DNA of 24,351 bases, taken from the NCBI GenBank assembly GCA_004151065.3, contig NWUY0300062808.1, forward strand, positions 15,502-39,852, read 5' to 3'. This document shows positions 1 through 10,902 of this stretch, piece after piece. The stretch comes from Larix sibirica (Eukaryota; Streptophyta; Pinopsida; Pinales; Pinaceae). The notes under the pieces are model-generated. The model worked only from the letters and a program-made list of their open reading frames with translations. It did not search any database and was not told where the DNA came from. The stretch's first letter is position 1. The number at the start of each line of letters is the position of its first letter. Made by a program: the position numbers and the translations under genes.

Positions 1-1607
1 GCCTTGTTCATTCCATTGGAATCATGATTCCGCGCTCTTCTTGATTATAAGATCCTTTTTTCTGTGATCAAGAAATATTTTTCGGCCCTCTTCCCCCACC
101 TCGATTTGTGTGCCCCAAGGTAAATTCAAATTTTTATGTTACATGGTACTAGTACATTCGAATTGATTTCCAAACACACTTTATGCTTGGGTATTGTCTC
201 CATGTGTGCAAGACCAAGTTGCAATGAGATTCACCATAGGAGCCAAGAACCGCTTCCTGCAAGTATAAATCTCAAACTGGCATATAGGTGCTCCCCCTCT
301 ATAGAACATCTTGTGTGTCACCCTTCACACCCATTTTTTATGCCTATAGGGTCCCCTTTGTTCATGTAAGTGGCCCATCCCAACCACACTTACATTTTCC
401 CTTAATTGACAATAGATCCTCCCTAACATGGGTGCCATCTTAGAGCCCCTTGCCTTTTGGCACCCATGTTGTTCCTTTTCTATAGGATTAGGAGTCCATT
501 TAGTTTAGGAATTCACATCCAGTTGCATATTACTATGATGTTGTCTACACTCAATGGTTGACCCCATGGACTCCAAGACTTATGGCCATCATGGCATGTT
601 AATATTTCGTATTCTACATTCATGAGCCCATCGCTCCATCCACACTGCCTCAGTCACATTACATTTCCACCATTCACCACCATGTAAGGAGATTACCATC
701 AATGACCTACCTCATCTGCAAAGGTCCATTTGTTGTCAACCAATCATTCGATTCATCTAAATCATTGCAACTTGACACTTATCTCCTTGCCATTCCTCCT
801 TATCTAGCTATGATGACCATTCGCCTTAGTGACCATTCTACAATGGTGCTTTTAAGCACCCCCCTTTTCCAAATGCTCACACATTTAGGAAGCTATGATT
901 TTTTAGTACTCCTTAGTGCTCCTCCTTTAATGCTCATGTATTAGAGAAACCATTGAACAAATAGTGCTCCTTAGCACTCATGTAGATCATGTATATCTCA
1001 ATTTATGCTAGCACCATTGGCCACATTTGCTCAAATTATTTTGTGACGAGTCAACCTTGGAGTCATACCACATAAGTATCCCCATCTCCACGAGTAAAAT
1101 CCCTCCCCATTGCAGTCATGTACCCTGGTACCCTAGTTGTGTCTTTTCCCCTTATCTAATTAATAAATCCCACATATGCTGCCAGGTCATCCATGCCTTC
1201 ATACTCTGAACAAAGGATGTTTGAGTCCCTTACTCAATAAACCTCATATTCCCAAGCAATGTATCAATTACTTGTCTAATTCCACTCATATCTTGGTTGT
1301 ATCCCTTGTGCTTTCGTCAAAGAAACACCATTGTCTTTTCGTTTGCGGGTCTCCCTCTGTCAATATCAACACATCTATTCCAAAGGATAAACCTAGAGGT
1401 ACTATGTACGTTGTCCTCATAACCATTATTGGTGAGTCCCTTGGATAGACTGGGGGAGACTTCAGTGCCCCTTAGGTTGGTTGTTTCTCAAGTTCTTTAT
1501 GCCAAATCAATGATCGCACTTCGAGTGGTGGGTCCCACCCCTGTTTAAGTGCTTTTGAGCCCCCTTCTTCCTCTAAAAATTACGGCCTCATACGAAATAT
1601 GTTTGAT
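1..1607. repeat. Long tandem repeat, copy 1 (1.6 kb unit)
   Basis: The sequence from position 1 recurs from 1608, collinear over about 1.5 kb with scattered substitutions and a few small indels. The two copies match until about 1522. The final 85 bases of this copy (1523-1607) have no counterpart after copy 2, so the unit is either 1607 bp with a truncated second copy, or 1522 bp with a unique spacer. Because the window opens inside the unit, more copies may lie to the left. Reading frames of 60-90 codons occur on the plus strand, but differences between copies fall at all codon positions and include a stop changed to a sense codon, so I see no sign of protein constraint. I do not recognise the family. 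It could be internal sequence of a retroelement or a large satellite-like duplication. Confidence 0.93.
425..470. repeat. Perfect 12-bp stem-loop in tandem unit, copy 1
   Basis: The arm aacatgggtgcc (425-436) is the exact reverse complement of ggcacccatgtt (459-470), with a 22-base loop. Both arms are unchanged in copy 2, although the loop has substitutions. Confidence 0.8.
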
Positions 1608-3132
1608 GCCTTGTTCATTCCATTGGAATCATGATTCCGCGCTCTTCTTGATTATAAGATCCTTTTTTCTATGATCAAGAAATCTTTTTCAACCCTCTTC
1701 CCCCACCTCGATTTGTGTGCCCTCAGGTAAATTCAAATTTTTATGTTACATGGTACTAGTACATTCTTGATTTCCAAACACACTTTATGATTGGGTATTT
1801 TCTCCATGTGTGCAATACCAAGCTGCAATGAGATTCACCATAGGAGCCAAGAACCACTCCCTACAAGTATAAATCTCAAACTGGCATATAGGTGCCCCCC
1901 CTCTATAGAACATCTTGTGCATCACCCTTCACACCCATTTTGTATGCCTATAGGGTCCCCTTTGTTCATGTAAGTGGCCCAGCCCAACCACACTTACATT
2001 TTCCCTTAATTGACAATAGATCCTCCCTAACATGGGTGCCATCTTAGATCCCCTTGTCTTTTGGCACCCATGTTGTTCTTTTTCTGTAGGATTAGGAGTC
2101 CATTTAGTTTAGGAATTCACATCCAGTTGCATATTACTCTGATGTTGTCTATACTCAATGGTTGACCCCATGGACTCCAAGACTTATGGCCATCATGGCC
2201 ATCATGGCATGTTAATATTTCATATTCTGCATTCATGAGCCCATCGCTCCATCCACACTGCCTCAGTCACATTACATTTCCACCATTCACCACCATGTAA
2301 GGAGATTATCATCAATGACCTACCTCATCTGCAAAGGTCCATTTGTTGTCAACCAATCATTCGATACATCTAAATCATTGCAACTTGACATTTATCTCCT
2401 TGCCATTCCTCCTTATCTAGCTATGATGACCATTCGCCTTAGCGACCATTCTACAACGGTGCTTTTAAGCACCCCCCTTTTCCAAATGCTCACACATTTA
2501 GGAAGCTATGATTTTTTAGTACTCCTTAGTGCTCCTCCCTTAATGCTCATGTATCAGAGAAACCATTGAACAAATAGAGCTCCAAAGCACTCATGTAGAT
2601 CATGTATATCTCACTTTATCCCAGCACCATTGGCCGCATTTGCTCAGATTATTTTGTGACGAGTCAACCTTGGAGTCATACCACATAAGTATCCCCATCT
2701 CCACGAGTAAAATCCCCCCCCATTGCAGTCATGTACCATGGTACCCTAGTTGTGTCTTTTCCCCTTATCTAATTAATAAATCCCACATATGATGTCAGGT
2801 CATCCATGCCTTCATACTCTGAACAAAGGATGTTTGAGTCCCTTACTCAATAATCCTCATATTCCCAAGCAATGTATCAGTTACTTGTCTAATTCCACTC
2901 ATATCTTGGTTGTATCCCTTGCGCTTTCGTCATGGAAACACCATTGTCTTTTTGTTTGCGAGTCTCCCTCTGTCAATATCAACACATCTATTCCAGAGGA
3001 TAGACCTAGAGGTCCTCTGTACGTTGTCCTCGTAACCATTATTGGTGAGTCCCTTGGACAAACTGGGGGGAGACTTCAGTGCCCCTTAGCTTGGTTGTTT
3101 CTCAAGTTCTTGATGCCAAATCAATGATCGCA
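1608..3132. repeat. Long tandem repeat, copy 2 (truncated)
   Basis: This is a head-to-tail copy of 1-1522. It differs by substitutions, a 3-base deletion near 1765 and a 9-base expansion near 2190, where ggccatcat occurs twice in a row against once in copy 1. Similarity stops abruptly after gatcgcac at 3132. The moderate divergence implies an old duplication rather than an assembly echo. No gene is evident. Confidence 0.93.
2029..2074. repeat. Perfect 12-bp stem-loop in tandem unit, copy 2
   Basis: This is the same inverted repeat as in copy 1, with arms at 2029-2040 and 2063-2074. The arms are intact while the loop differs in a few bases. Confidence 0.8.
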
Positions 3133-4284
3133 CCATTGAGATTCATATAGGTTTATGATTCTATCATTTTGTGGTCAAAGACCCCAGATATCCCTGACTC
3201 CCATCCTCTTGTGAATCAATTCCAGTTATATATTTGTTGTGATATCCGGGCTACATTGGAGACAATGTTGTGGAAGCCTCGATTGTATGCTTCCTATTTT
3301 ATCCAGTTCCAGATATAAATCCCCAGATCTGTTTGATTCATACTTTCAGGTTGTTTAAATCACCACAGATGTTGGAAACCTCCAGTTCCAACAGGACATC
3401 AATTATTGTGATCTAGCAGCCCATTAGGATGTCATTGTTCCCACACCAGTCCTTCAGATCAACTATGGTTGGACCATGATTATGTACTCCTTGACTTAAG
3501 TCCTTCCTGGAAATTTATGATGTACAAAACAGTTATTCATGTATTGATCAGGTCCCCTTTGGGCCTAGATCTCATTTTTTATGTTTGAGACATTGATACG
3601 ATCATGGGGATTTGTTCTCTCTACCGATTGGAATTATCGCTCACTTATGGGAATTGAACTCATAACTAAATCATATAAACCACTAAACAAGCATGATGTA
3701 TAATTTCTTGAAACACGGTCAAACAATATATGTTTTATTCTTAGAATTTTACCTCCAGCTTTAGAAATAGAAAAACACAAACCAAGTGAAAAGCAATTTA
3801 TAAAATCCCACATAAATTACTTTAAGACAGATAAATGAACAGTTTCTTGAAGATTCTTGGATTGGATTTAAAACCCTTTGGCGGTTGAAAAGTAAAAAAA
3901 TTAATATGGAGATTGTCCTTACAAGGTTGGGAAAAAAATAGCCCTTTAAGTGAAGTCACACACTAGACTATACTTTGCACAATATACACTAAGTGGGCAT
4001 TGGAATACATACATTAAATTCCCTACTCATTTCTTGTCGAGTCTAACAAGTCCAAAACCTAATGTAATTGCAATCACCACAAATTGCAAGATATCTGATG
4101 TGCACATCATTTTTCAACATTTCTTGCTTGCGTAAAAATGAAGTAATGATATAACACAATGGAAGAATAATAATAATTTAGCAACACTAATGCAAGAAAA
4201 GTGAGCACATACAAGATTAATTGCACAATGGATAGATTGAATGATACGTACTTGTGGCATGCGACGGGTTTCTTAATCACATAC
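3133..4284. other. Intergenic, no gene seen
   Basis: Neither strand carries a convincing reading frame. One stretch from about 3540 to 3670 on the plus strand has a short open frame that may be remnant transposon sequence, but no motif is identifiable. The rest is plain AT-rich DNA. Confidence 0.6.
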
Positions 4285-4990
4285 AGGGTCTATTGAGAAT
4301 TTGCAGGGCTACAATTAAAATCTTTTCATTTTTCAAAACTTGGTTTTTGTTGCTCGATGAATGCTAAAAGCATCATGTCCTCCTTTGAAGTGGGTCCACC
4401 TGTGTCCCAGGTGTGAAAGGTGAATATCTCCTAAAATACAAGGATTTTTTCCTCGACTATTTGGGAAAAATTCACATTAATTAAAAGAAATATAAAATAA
4501 GCTTCTATTTTTTTTCTCTGCCTAATATTCATAGATCTCTATGCTTTTAGGTAGGGACTTACAACTTTGTTGCTATTTATCTTGTTTTTGTAAATATTCT
4601 TGCATTATTGAAATTTTGATTTACACAACACTATCGTCAATGAAAAGTTATCATTTGTCAAAACTTAGTTTTTGTTGCTCGATGAATGCCAAAATGATCA
4701 CATCCTCCATTAAAGTGGGTCCACCTTTGTCCCAGGTGTGAAAGGTGACTATCTCCTAAAATACAAGGATTTTTTCCCCCGACTATTTGGGAAAAACTTC
4801 ACACTAATTGGAATAATTATACAATATGCTTCTATTTTTTTCTCTACCTAATGTTCATAGATCACTATGCTTTTAGGCAGGGACTTGTAGCTTTGTTGCT
4901 ATTTATCTTGTTTTTGTAAATATTCTTGCATTGTTGAAATTTTGATTTACACAACACTATTGTCAATGAAAAGTTAAACCAATAGACCCT
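4285..4990. mobile_element. Non-coding unit bounded by 11-bp inverted repeats
   Basis: The sequence agggtctattg (4285-4295) is the exact reverse complement of caatagaccct (4980-4990). Between these ends are two tandem copies of a segment of about 325 bp and no reading frame that could be a transposase. This arrangement fits a MITE-like non-autonomous DNA element with an internal duplication. I looked for target-site duplications of 2, 3, 8 and 9 bases directly outside the ends and found none that is convincing, so the superfamily cannot be assigned. An 11-bp match could also arise by chance in AT-rich DNA, which limits confidence. Confidence 0.45.
4327..4977. repeat. Tandem duplication, two units of about 325 bp
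   Basis: Copy 1 (4327-4651) and copy 2 (4652-4977) align along their whole length with scattered substitutions. Shared landmarks are gttgctcgatgaatgc, gtgggtccacct, cccaggtgtgaaaggtga and tgctatttatcttgtttttg. No protein is encoded. Confidence 0.9.
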
Positions 4991-5239
4991 ACTTTTGATA
5001 TTCATAATGAAGGTACATTACAAATTGTTATCAAGGCATAAATGCCAACATTGCATGCAGTTGACAATCATTGGCATGTTATTCATCCTAGTCATAGAAA
5101 TGCTAGAGTAAATACATGTAAATATATGAATGTAAATGCATGCATAGGATTTGACTTATGCACGATACACATAAAAATGTTTGCAAATATGTTGTTACAC
5201 TCCAAGAATAGAACTAGCATATGAATGTTGTGCATTATA

Positions 5240-5363
5240 GATTGTTGGGTATGATGGTCTATTGAGTGATGGGTTCTTCACTTAGGAGGATAAGAGCCAT
5301 TGATTGTTGGGTATGGTGGTGTATTGAGTGATGGGTTATTCACCTAGGAGGATAAGATCCTTC
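5240..5363. repeat. 62-bp tandem duplication
   Basis: The unit starting gattgttgggtatg occurs at 5240 and again at 5302, with few differences over 62 bases. Just downstream, aggataag and cttatcct form a weak hairpin around 5349-5382. Confidence 0.85.
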
Positions 5364-8102
5364 TTTATTGATCCTTATCCTTTTTTAGTGTATATGGTGT
5401 TTAATGCATGGGTTTAAAGGTATTAACTTGTTCCTTAGGATTATCTTCCTTAAAACCGAAGATACCTTTGATCCATGGTGTTGTACATGTCTGTTGAGTT
5501 GCATTTGTTTAATGATTGTTATGCAATAGTTTAATTGATGTTAAAATAATTATCTTTGGTGATATATTGGTATTGGTAATGAGACTTTGGGGTAACACCC
5601 TTGAGGGTCATGTATGCATATGCATGTCTAGTTTTCTAATGATTATAACACTATATAGTGAAGTTGTCATTCATGAAGAGGATTGTATAGGTATCTTAAC
5701 CTAAATGCATGTCTATTAATATGAATACATGGATGTATATGACAGTGGAAAAAGAAATTTCACTTGTTATGTTTTGACTATGCTATTGTTACCTAGTTGT
5801 CTTCATCTTGAAGGTTGAGCTATGTTGTGAACTATGAATCCTAGTATGCAAAGATCATATAGAAAGTGTGCAAGAGTGTTATATATGGCATGGTATAAGG
5901 ATATTTTCTCTTATTGCTATTTTCCATTTGGAAGATAGAAACATACTTTAAATATGCCTTTGAAACATATCATGTGAATGATTGTGAAATTTCATACAAT
6001 AGATCGATCCTAAGTATGAGTTGAACTTAGTACAAATTGTCATTAAATCATTGCAAGTATGATGTAGATAGGATAGTAAAGCCATTGGATTTGAATAAAG
6101 CTTTAAGGTACCATTCTTGATTGATACTCCTCTCGAGATAGGAGACTAATATGTGAATTGGCTTATTTTGATAATTTTTAGTTACTACATAGAAATGATC
6201 TTGCTAATGGCTACTATTGAAAGGTAGAAGAGCACTTCCATTTGGAATGATACTATAAGATTAGACCTTGAATTGGGAAAATTGTTAAAAACTTTAATCA
6301 TGAAAGAATTGGTGTATGTGTTTATTTGTTGAGATGATTCTAGACTATTTCATTACATTTAGAAGAAGGTTTTTTTTTTTCTAAATGGGCTTTTATTGTG
6401 GAAAATAAATTAATATTGTTGCCACTCTTGAATAGACTTAGAGTACCAAAAAAAACTTGTTTTGATGAACAAGTATAGGGGGTATGCTTTATATCATACA
6501 TAGTTTCCACCCCTAATGCATTGTGTAAACATGTGAAAGGGAAAGTGTTCATTTTGTTTAAAAGGGCATGATATGTTATCATTCTAGTCATGTTTGATCA
6601 TGTTTGAATATGTTTGCTATGAGAAAGAGTTGAACTTGAATTTGATTGATTATAATGCTTTTGAATTTATTTGATGGTGAAGATTTCAATAAATATAGTT
6701 TGCATATTATTGATATGTTGAGTATACTTCATTCTAATTGAACTTTGTGAGTTTTCTTTGTTGTTGTTGATATGTTGATTTCATTAAGGAAAGCAACCAC
6801 GTAATGGGGATTTGTAGAGCATGATGTCATGCATGGAAAATGGGTCATTGAAATCTTGATTAGATCATGTTTGAATCTGGACTATGTTGGGAGGAACTAA
6901 AGTGCAAGGCATCAAAGGAAGCTACAAATTTGTCAAACATTGGATTGCAATAATAAATAGCACACATGCTTAGCAAGGTAGACATGGAATGAGGAATATT
7001 TTTGTCACCTTGAACTCTACTTTGTTTCTAGAGTATAATTGTTTGTTTTTGAAGTAGAAAGTATAGCTTAGGTGCATCAACTAAGTTTTGCTTCTTGGAT
7101 GAGAACACTGTAGCTAATGATTTATTATGTGAATGACATAAATGCCATGGAGTTGATCAACTATGTTGTGGAATTCCATGCTATGTGTAGAAATTATAAG
7201 GGAGATTTTTTTTTCTAACTCCTTTCTTGCTATTTTGTTATGTTTATTAAGATTTAAAAAGTTTGTATGTGTAATAGTTAAGGAATGGGAATACTAATGA
7301 AAGCAAGATTATATAGTAGTTGGAATATGTATGCACTAATAAACACATTGAGAGATAATATCTGGTAGAGTGAATATAGATATGATTGAGCATACATGAT
7401 GTTGTACATTGATTAAGAGTGGTATGTTGTTACACATTCAATGGGTATGGCATGATAATTGATGTAGTGGTGGATTGTTGTATGGTTAGGCATGGTTGAA
7501 GATGTTGATGATGTAGTTGCCTATGACATACAACTTCATGAAAAGGATAACGGCAAGGGAATGCTTGTCAAGAGGTTGTTGAAGGGATCATGTGAGTTCC
7601 TGTGTGACATCAACTGATAAGGTAACAGTAGAGATGTGGATAGAAACCATACATAATATCCACCCAAAATGTTCCTTGAAGGAGAAACAAAGGGACCATG
7701 ATACTGTAAGAGGGGAAGAGGAAGGGGTACATGGGTGATTTGACCTTGAAACTTGTCCTTTGGAGGTGCCACCTTCTTTCCCATGCCTTATTCAATGCCC
7801 TTTTGACTTGAGATGATGCCTTGGATTTTGCTTTATGCTTCTTAGGAAGGGTACCCATGCAAGAAAGTATACATTGTGTAAGTTATTGGGGGAAGCATAT
7901 GGACCACTCTTCCATTCTCCTAGTAGTATTTTCCTCTTATAGTTTATGAAGGAACATGTGTGAATCCTATGGATGATATGGTTTCTATTCTTGCAATGGA
8001 AAAGAGAATCTAATGTACTTGTGGCTAGTAACAACCTATGGTAATTGGGTGATTTGATGCTAAAATGGTGAGAGGAAAGGGAATGGCTTTGAGGGAAAAA
8101 CT
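5364..8102. other. Intergenic, AT-rich, no gene seen
   Basis: This stretch of about 2.7 kb has many short open frames but no recognisable domain. Overlapping minus-strand frames at 7536-8034 contain a lysine/arginine-rich N-terminus (starting at 7858) but no family match that I can name. On the plus strand at about 7503-7616 a frame of about 38 codons ends in two adjacent stops. None of these is supported as a gene. Confidence 0.55.
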
Positions 8103-8450
8103 ATGGCTATAGTGACCACAATTGTGGAGGAAAACACCATTAGCACCTATAACCTTGATATTGTTGCTCATGGAGAGTTTGAGACAAGTGTTTCTCCTCG
8201 AGCTTATTCTTATAAGGAAACCAACAATGTTGGACTCTTTTCGCCTGCATTGAAGAGAACTTGAAGGGAAGAATCCTTGAGTGACTGTTCAACAAAGAAA
8301 GGGGAGATATTCCTTGCATTGTGCAAGGCAGTGGAAGAGAGTGCCATCATTGTTTGAAGGTTGGATGAAGACATAAAGTGCTCAGGAGTGAGCATATTAG
8401 CTATGTCACGAGAACAATGGTTTGGGTTGAGTCAAATTAGAGCTTCATAG
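8103..8450 (+). pseudogene. Decayed reading frame, 115 codons with two TGA stops
   Basis: From the ATG at 8103 one frame runs to a TAG at 8448-8450, interrupted only by TGA at 8262-8264 (codon 54) and 8355-8357 (codon 85). There is no frameshift. Both stops could derive from CGA or TGG by single transitions. The encoded composition looks protein-like, with acidic and mixed polar stretches and a segment AMSREQWFGLSQI before the final stop, rather than the skewed composition of chance frames in AT-rich DNA. I recognise no family. It may be a piece of a retroelement or a dead gene exon. The start is uncertain, because the frame upstream meets a stop shortly before 8103. Confidence 0.4.
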
Positions 8451-8753
8451 GAGATTCCTTTGCCTTGGTGGTATCATGGTTTGGCATGGGGGTGGAATCC
8501 ATAGTTGATTCATATGGTTGGGTGGTGAATTACTCCTTAGCAAGTAGTTTGGTGGACTTGGATTTAATTAAAGACACGTAATTATATCTATCTTTGCATG
8601 TAATTCTTTATTGTTTGTAATTTGTTGTGAAGTCCATGGATTCAAATATGTAATGATTGAATTTGAAATATGCACTACTATTTTTGTTGCTATTTTGTAT
8701 GCATATGAATTTGAAACGATATTGATATTAGAGATATAATTAATCCTTTTGAG
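8451..8753. other. Intergenic, no gene seen
   Basis: AT-rich sequence follows the decayed frame. The same frame continues with several stops to about 8560 and then no further coding signal is visible. Confidence 0.5.
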
Positions 8754-8978
8754 TGTTACAGAGCATAGCTTTTCGATTTGAGTTCCCCGATGGCCAAGGG
8801 AGGTATCTGGGTACCTTACAACCTTTCACTCACACTAGAAATATGTACAATATGTTTACACCATTTACATTATTTATAGCTTAGCCCACATGGGTTAATG
8901 CATGGCAAATAACTATGTCATTATTTATTTACACAATTAGATCAAATCTATTCCATGGGTTGGGATGAGGGTATTACA
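8754..8978 (-). mobile_element. LTR-like sequence, probably the 3' LTR of a dead element
   Basis: Read on the minus strand, this 225-bp segment begins TGTAATACCC and ends CTCTGTAACA, so it has the TG...CA ends typical of plant LTRs. A TATA-type box (TATAAATA on the minus strand, about 8872-8879) lies about 100 bases from its 5' end. Just outside the 5' end (8979-9005) the minus strand is purine-rich, as expected for a polypurine tract next to a 3' LTR. Two decayed minus-strand reading frames lie upstream of it. I found no 5-bp target duplication and no second copy in the window; a 5' LTR could be in the assembly gap or lost. The LTR call is inference from ends and context. Confidence 0.4.
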
Positions 8979-9755
8979 TGCTTGAACCTCTTTACTCTCT
9001 ACTTTTGGTTCTTAAGGGCCTCATAGTCATCTTTTAAGTTCACCCTCTCCTTCTATCATGATTCATGTTGATTTATAACCTGCAAATGGCTTTATTGTAG
9101 GCCATCCAATACTTATTTCTTCTACATGCACTACTACTTAGATGCCTCTTAAGCTTCTCCTTTATAAGGGGATTTTCACCAAATTTGGCTATAATGCAAA
9201 GTTGGTGATAGTAGGAAGGATGTCCACTCTGGCATTTAATAGGTTAATATAGCACAAGAAACCAAAGAATGCAACAATAAGATGCATGCTAGTGTCTAAA
9301 CAAAGAAAACTATAAAAAAATTGTAGGAAAAGACCTTCAGTATTAAAAAACTGGTATCAAATACAAATTTTTATAGCTTACAACATTCAAAGTTAAAAAA
9401 TATTATTTTTATTTGTTTTTAACATAAATAATTAAGAATTATATTATAAAAGGAGGTTGTGAAGAAACCAAGAAGATAGAAAAAAACAAATAATAGGTAT
9501 ATGCCTTACATTTAAAAATAAATGGGCAAAAAGGACTACCCACAATCTTCACAAGTCCACAAAAATATTCCTACTACAAGTCACCAAGTATATGGTTTAA
9601 CAAACCAGTGTAGCAAACAAATAACTCTAAAATATATATACTAAAACATAAAAGATGAGAGACATTGAACTCATGGCTTCTTCTAAACCTATTCAAGCAG
9701 ACACCTTTTTCCATCCTCTTCCTCGTACTCCCTCAAAGTTTGATGTTTTTTCTTT
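8979..9755 (-). mobile_element. 3' internal part of the dead element, non-coding
   Basis: This stretch lies between the second decayed frame and the LTR-like sequence. On the minus strand a short open run near 9000-9050 is rich in Lys, Glu and Leu and ends beside the purine-rich tract at 8979-9005. Stops occur in all frames elsewhere and no domain is recognisable. Confidence 0.35.
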
Positions 9756-10364
9756 TCATCCGCATGGGCATTGATTTAGTTGAGGGTCGAGGATGCCCAA
9801 AATAATCTATAATAGGAAAAGAGTGAGGTTGGATAGTGGGACCATTGCATTATTCAAAATGCCTAGGTGGGTCACTATCCTCTAAAGGAGTTGCTTGACA
9901 AAATCAACTTGAAGTGAAATCTCCATATCCTTGCTAAGTTGAACACCATGGAAGTCTCTACCTCCTTTTGTGAATTCCGGGGACTCTACAACATGTCTAG
10001 TTGTGTTAATTGCACATGTATATCTGGTGGAGTTTGTGTCTTGAATTTTCTTCTCTAGCTCAGCTTGCTAACCTTCCCACCATGTATGAGCATTGATAAC
10101 ACTACCATGGGTTTCTCTCACCTCCTTCATGCAATACATGATGCCTTTCTTTAGATCTCTTAATTCACATGAGAGACACTTGCCACATGAACAATGTGCC
10201 ATCTTTTGCCAACGATAAACATTGACAAGAACACTGACCTTTTTACCTATCCAATGGATATAGGTATCTCACTCTAATTCCCCAAGCCCAGTTGCCAATC
10301 CATTGCCACCCAAAGCTTTATCTTTTAACGAAGACAAAGACAAAGTGGATGGAAAAGGGTTCAT
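9756..10364 (-). pseudogene. Decayed 203-codon frame with a Cys-rich motif
   Basis: From the minus-strand ATG at 10364 a single frame continues to a TGA at 9758-9756, exactly 203 codons with no frameshift but four internal stops (one TGA at 10271-10269, then three TAG). Around codons 57-65 it reads CSCGKCLSC, a dense cysteine cluster that could bind metal; it does not match the CCHC zinc knuckle of retroviral gag. A Lys/Glu-rich helical stretch follows, with a WW pair just before the second stop. The internal stops can each be explained by one transition from CGA, CAG or TGG. I do not recognise the family. The position between a larger decayed frame and an LTR-like sequence suggests the second ORF of a non-autonomous retroelement. 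Confidence 0.5.
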
Positions 10365-10902
10365 GAGACCTTTAACTAAGACTACAACCCAATGTCACTA
10401 CAATGAATCACCTAGGGAAGGCAAGGAAGAGGTGGAGAGCTTGAGAAGAGAGGTATTGTGAAAGCTTGGAGTTTCCCAACAATTAAGAAGATGCCTAGTT
10501 TGAATAGAACCAAAAACTAGCCCTAAAAGGATTCAAAGAATTATCTTTCCTTGATTAACCCATCTAAAGAAAATACCTTGCCATTCATAAATATTTTTTT
10601 TGTGCAAGTTAGTGCAAAATTTATATTAGTGAGGAAACAAAACGATACAGTTTCTTAGTTGTCTGGTCTACCACTAGGTATACCAGACCAACCACAAAAA
10701 AATTGTTTGTCATCATGTTTCCATGCTACACTAGAATAAAAAACTTAACTATCTATCTGGGAAAACTATTAGGAATACTATCATGTTGTTTGGGATAACT
10801 GTGATGACTAGTAAACTATCTATAGTATTTGATAAAATTAATAGCTAAACTAGATATCCTGAGATCCTATGCAAAGAACTAGAATAAAACATAGCTAATA
10901 AG
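10365..10902. other. Spacer between two decayed frames
   Basis: No reading frame is convincing here. The segment contains a short hairpin at 10661-10688 and AT-rich sequence, and it is probably internal non-coding DNA of the same dead element. Confidence 0.4.
10661..10688. repeat. 12-bp hairpin with a 4-base loop
   Basis: gtctggtctacc (10661-10672) pairs with ggtataccagac (10677-10688) at 11 of 12 positions, around the loop acta. The function is unknown; it could be a structural remnant of the surrounding element. Confidence 0.7.

Noticed and set aside
702-2569. Paired plus-strand frames of 80-84 codons in the tandem repeat
   Set aside because: They recur only because the DNA is duplicated. 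Differences between copies include amino-acid changes and a stop-to-sense change, with no motif and no sign of constraint.
4285-4990. Assignment of the inverted-repeat unit to the hAT, Harbinger or Mutator superfamily
   Set aside because: No target duplication of the matching length was found beside the ends, and the 11-bp ends alone do not decide it.
7536-8034. Three overlapping minus-strand frames of 80-82 codons
   Set aside because: They lie in different frames over the same DNA. One has a basic N-terminus, but there is no family match and no supporting context.
8103-8450. TGA readthrough or recoding in the plus-strand frame
   Set aside because: Two TGA codons in an isolated, otherwise unsupported frame in dead repeat DNA are explained more simply by decay.
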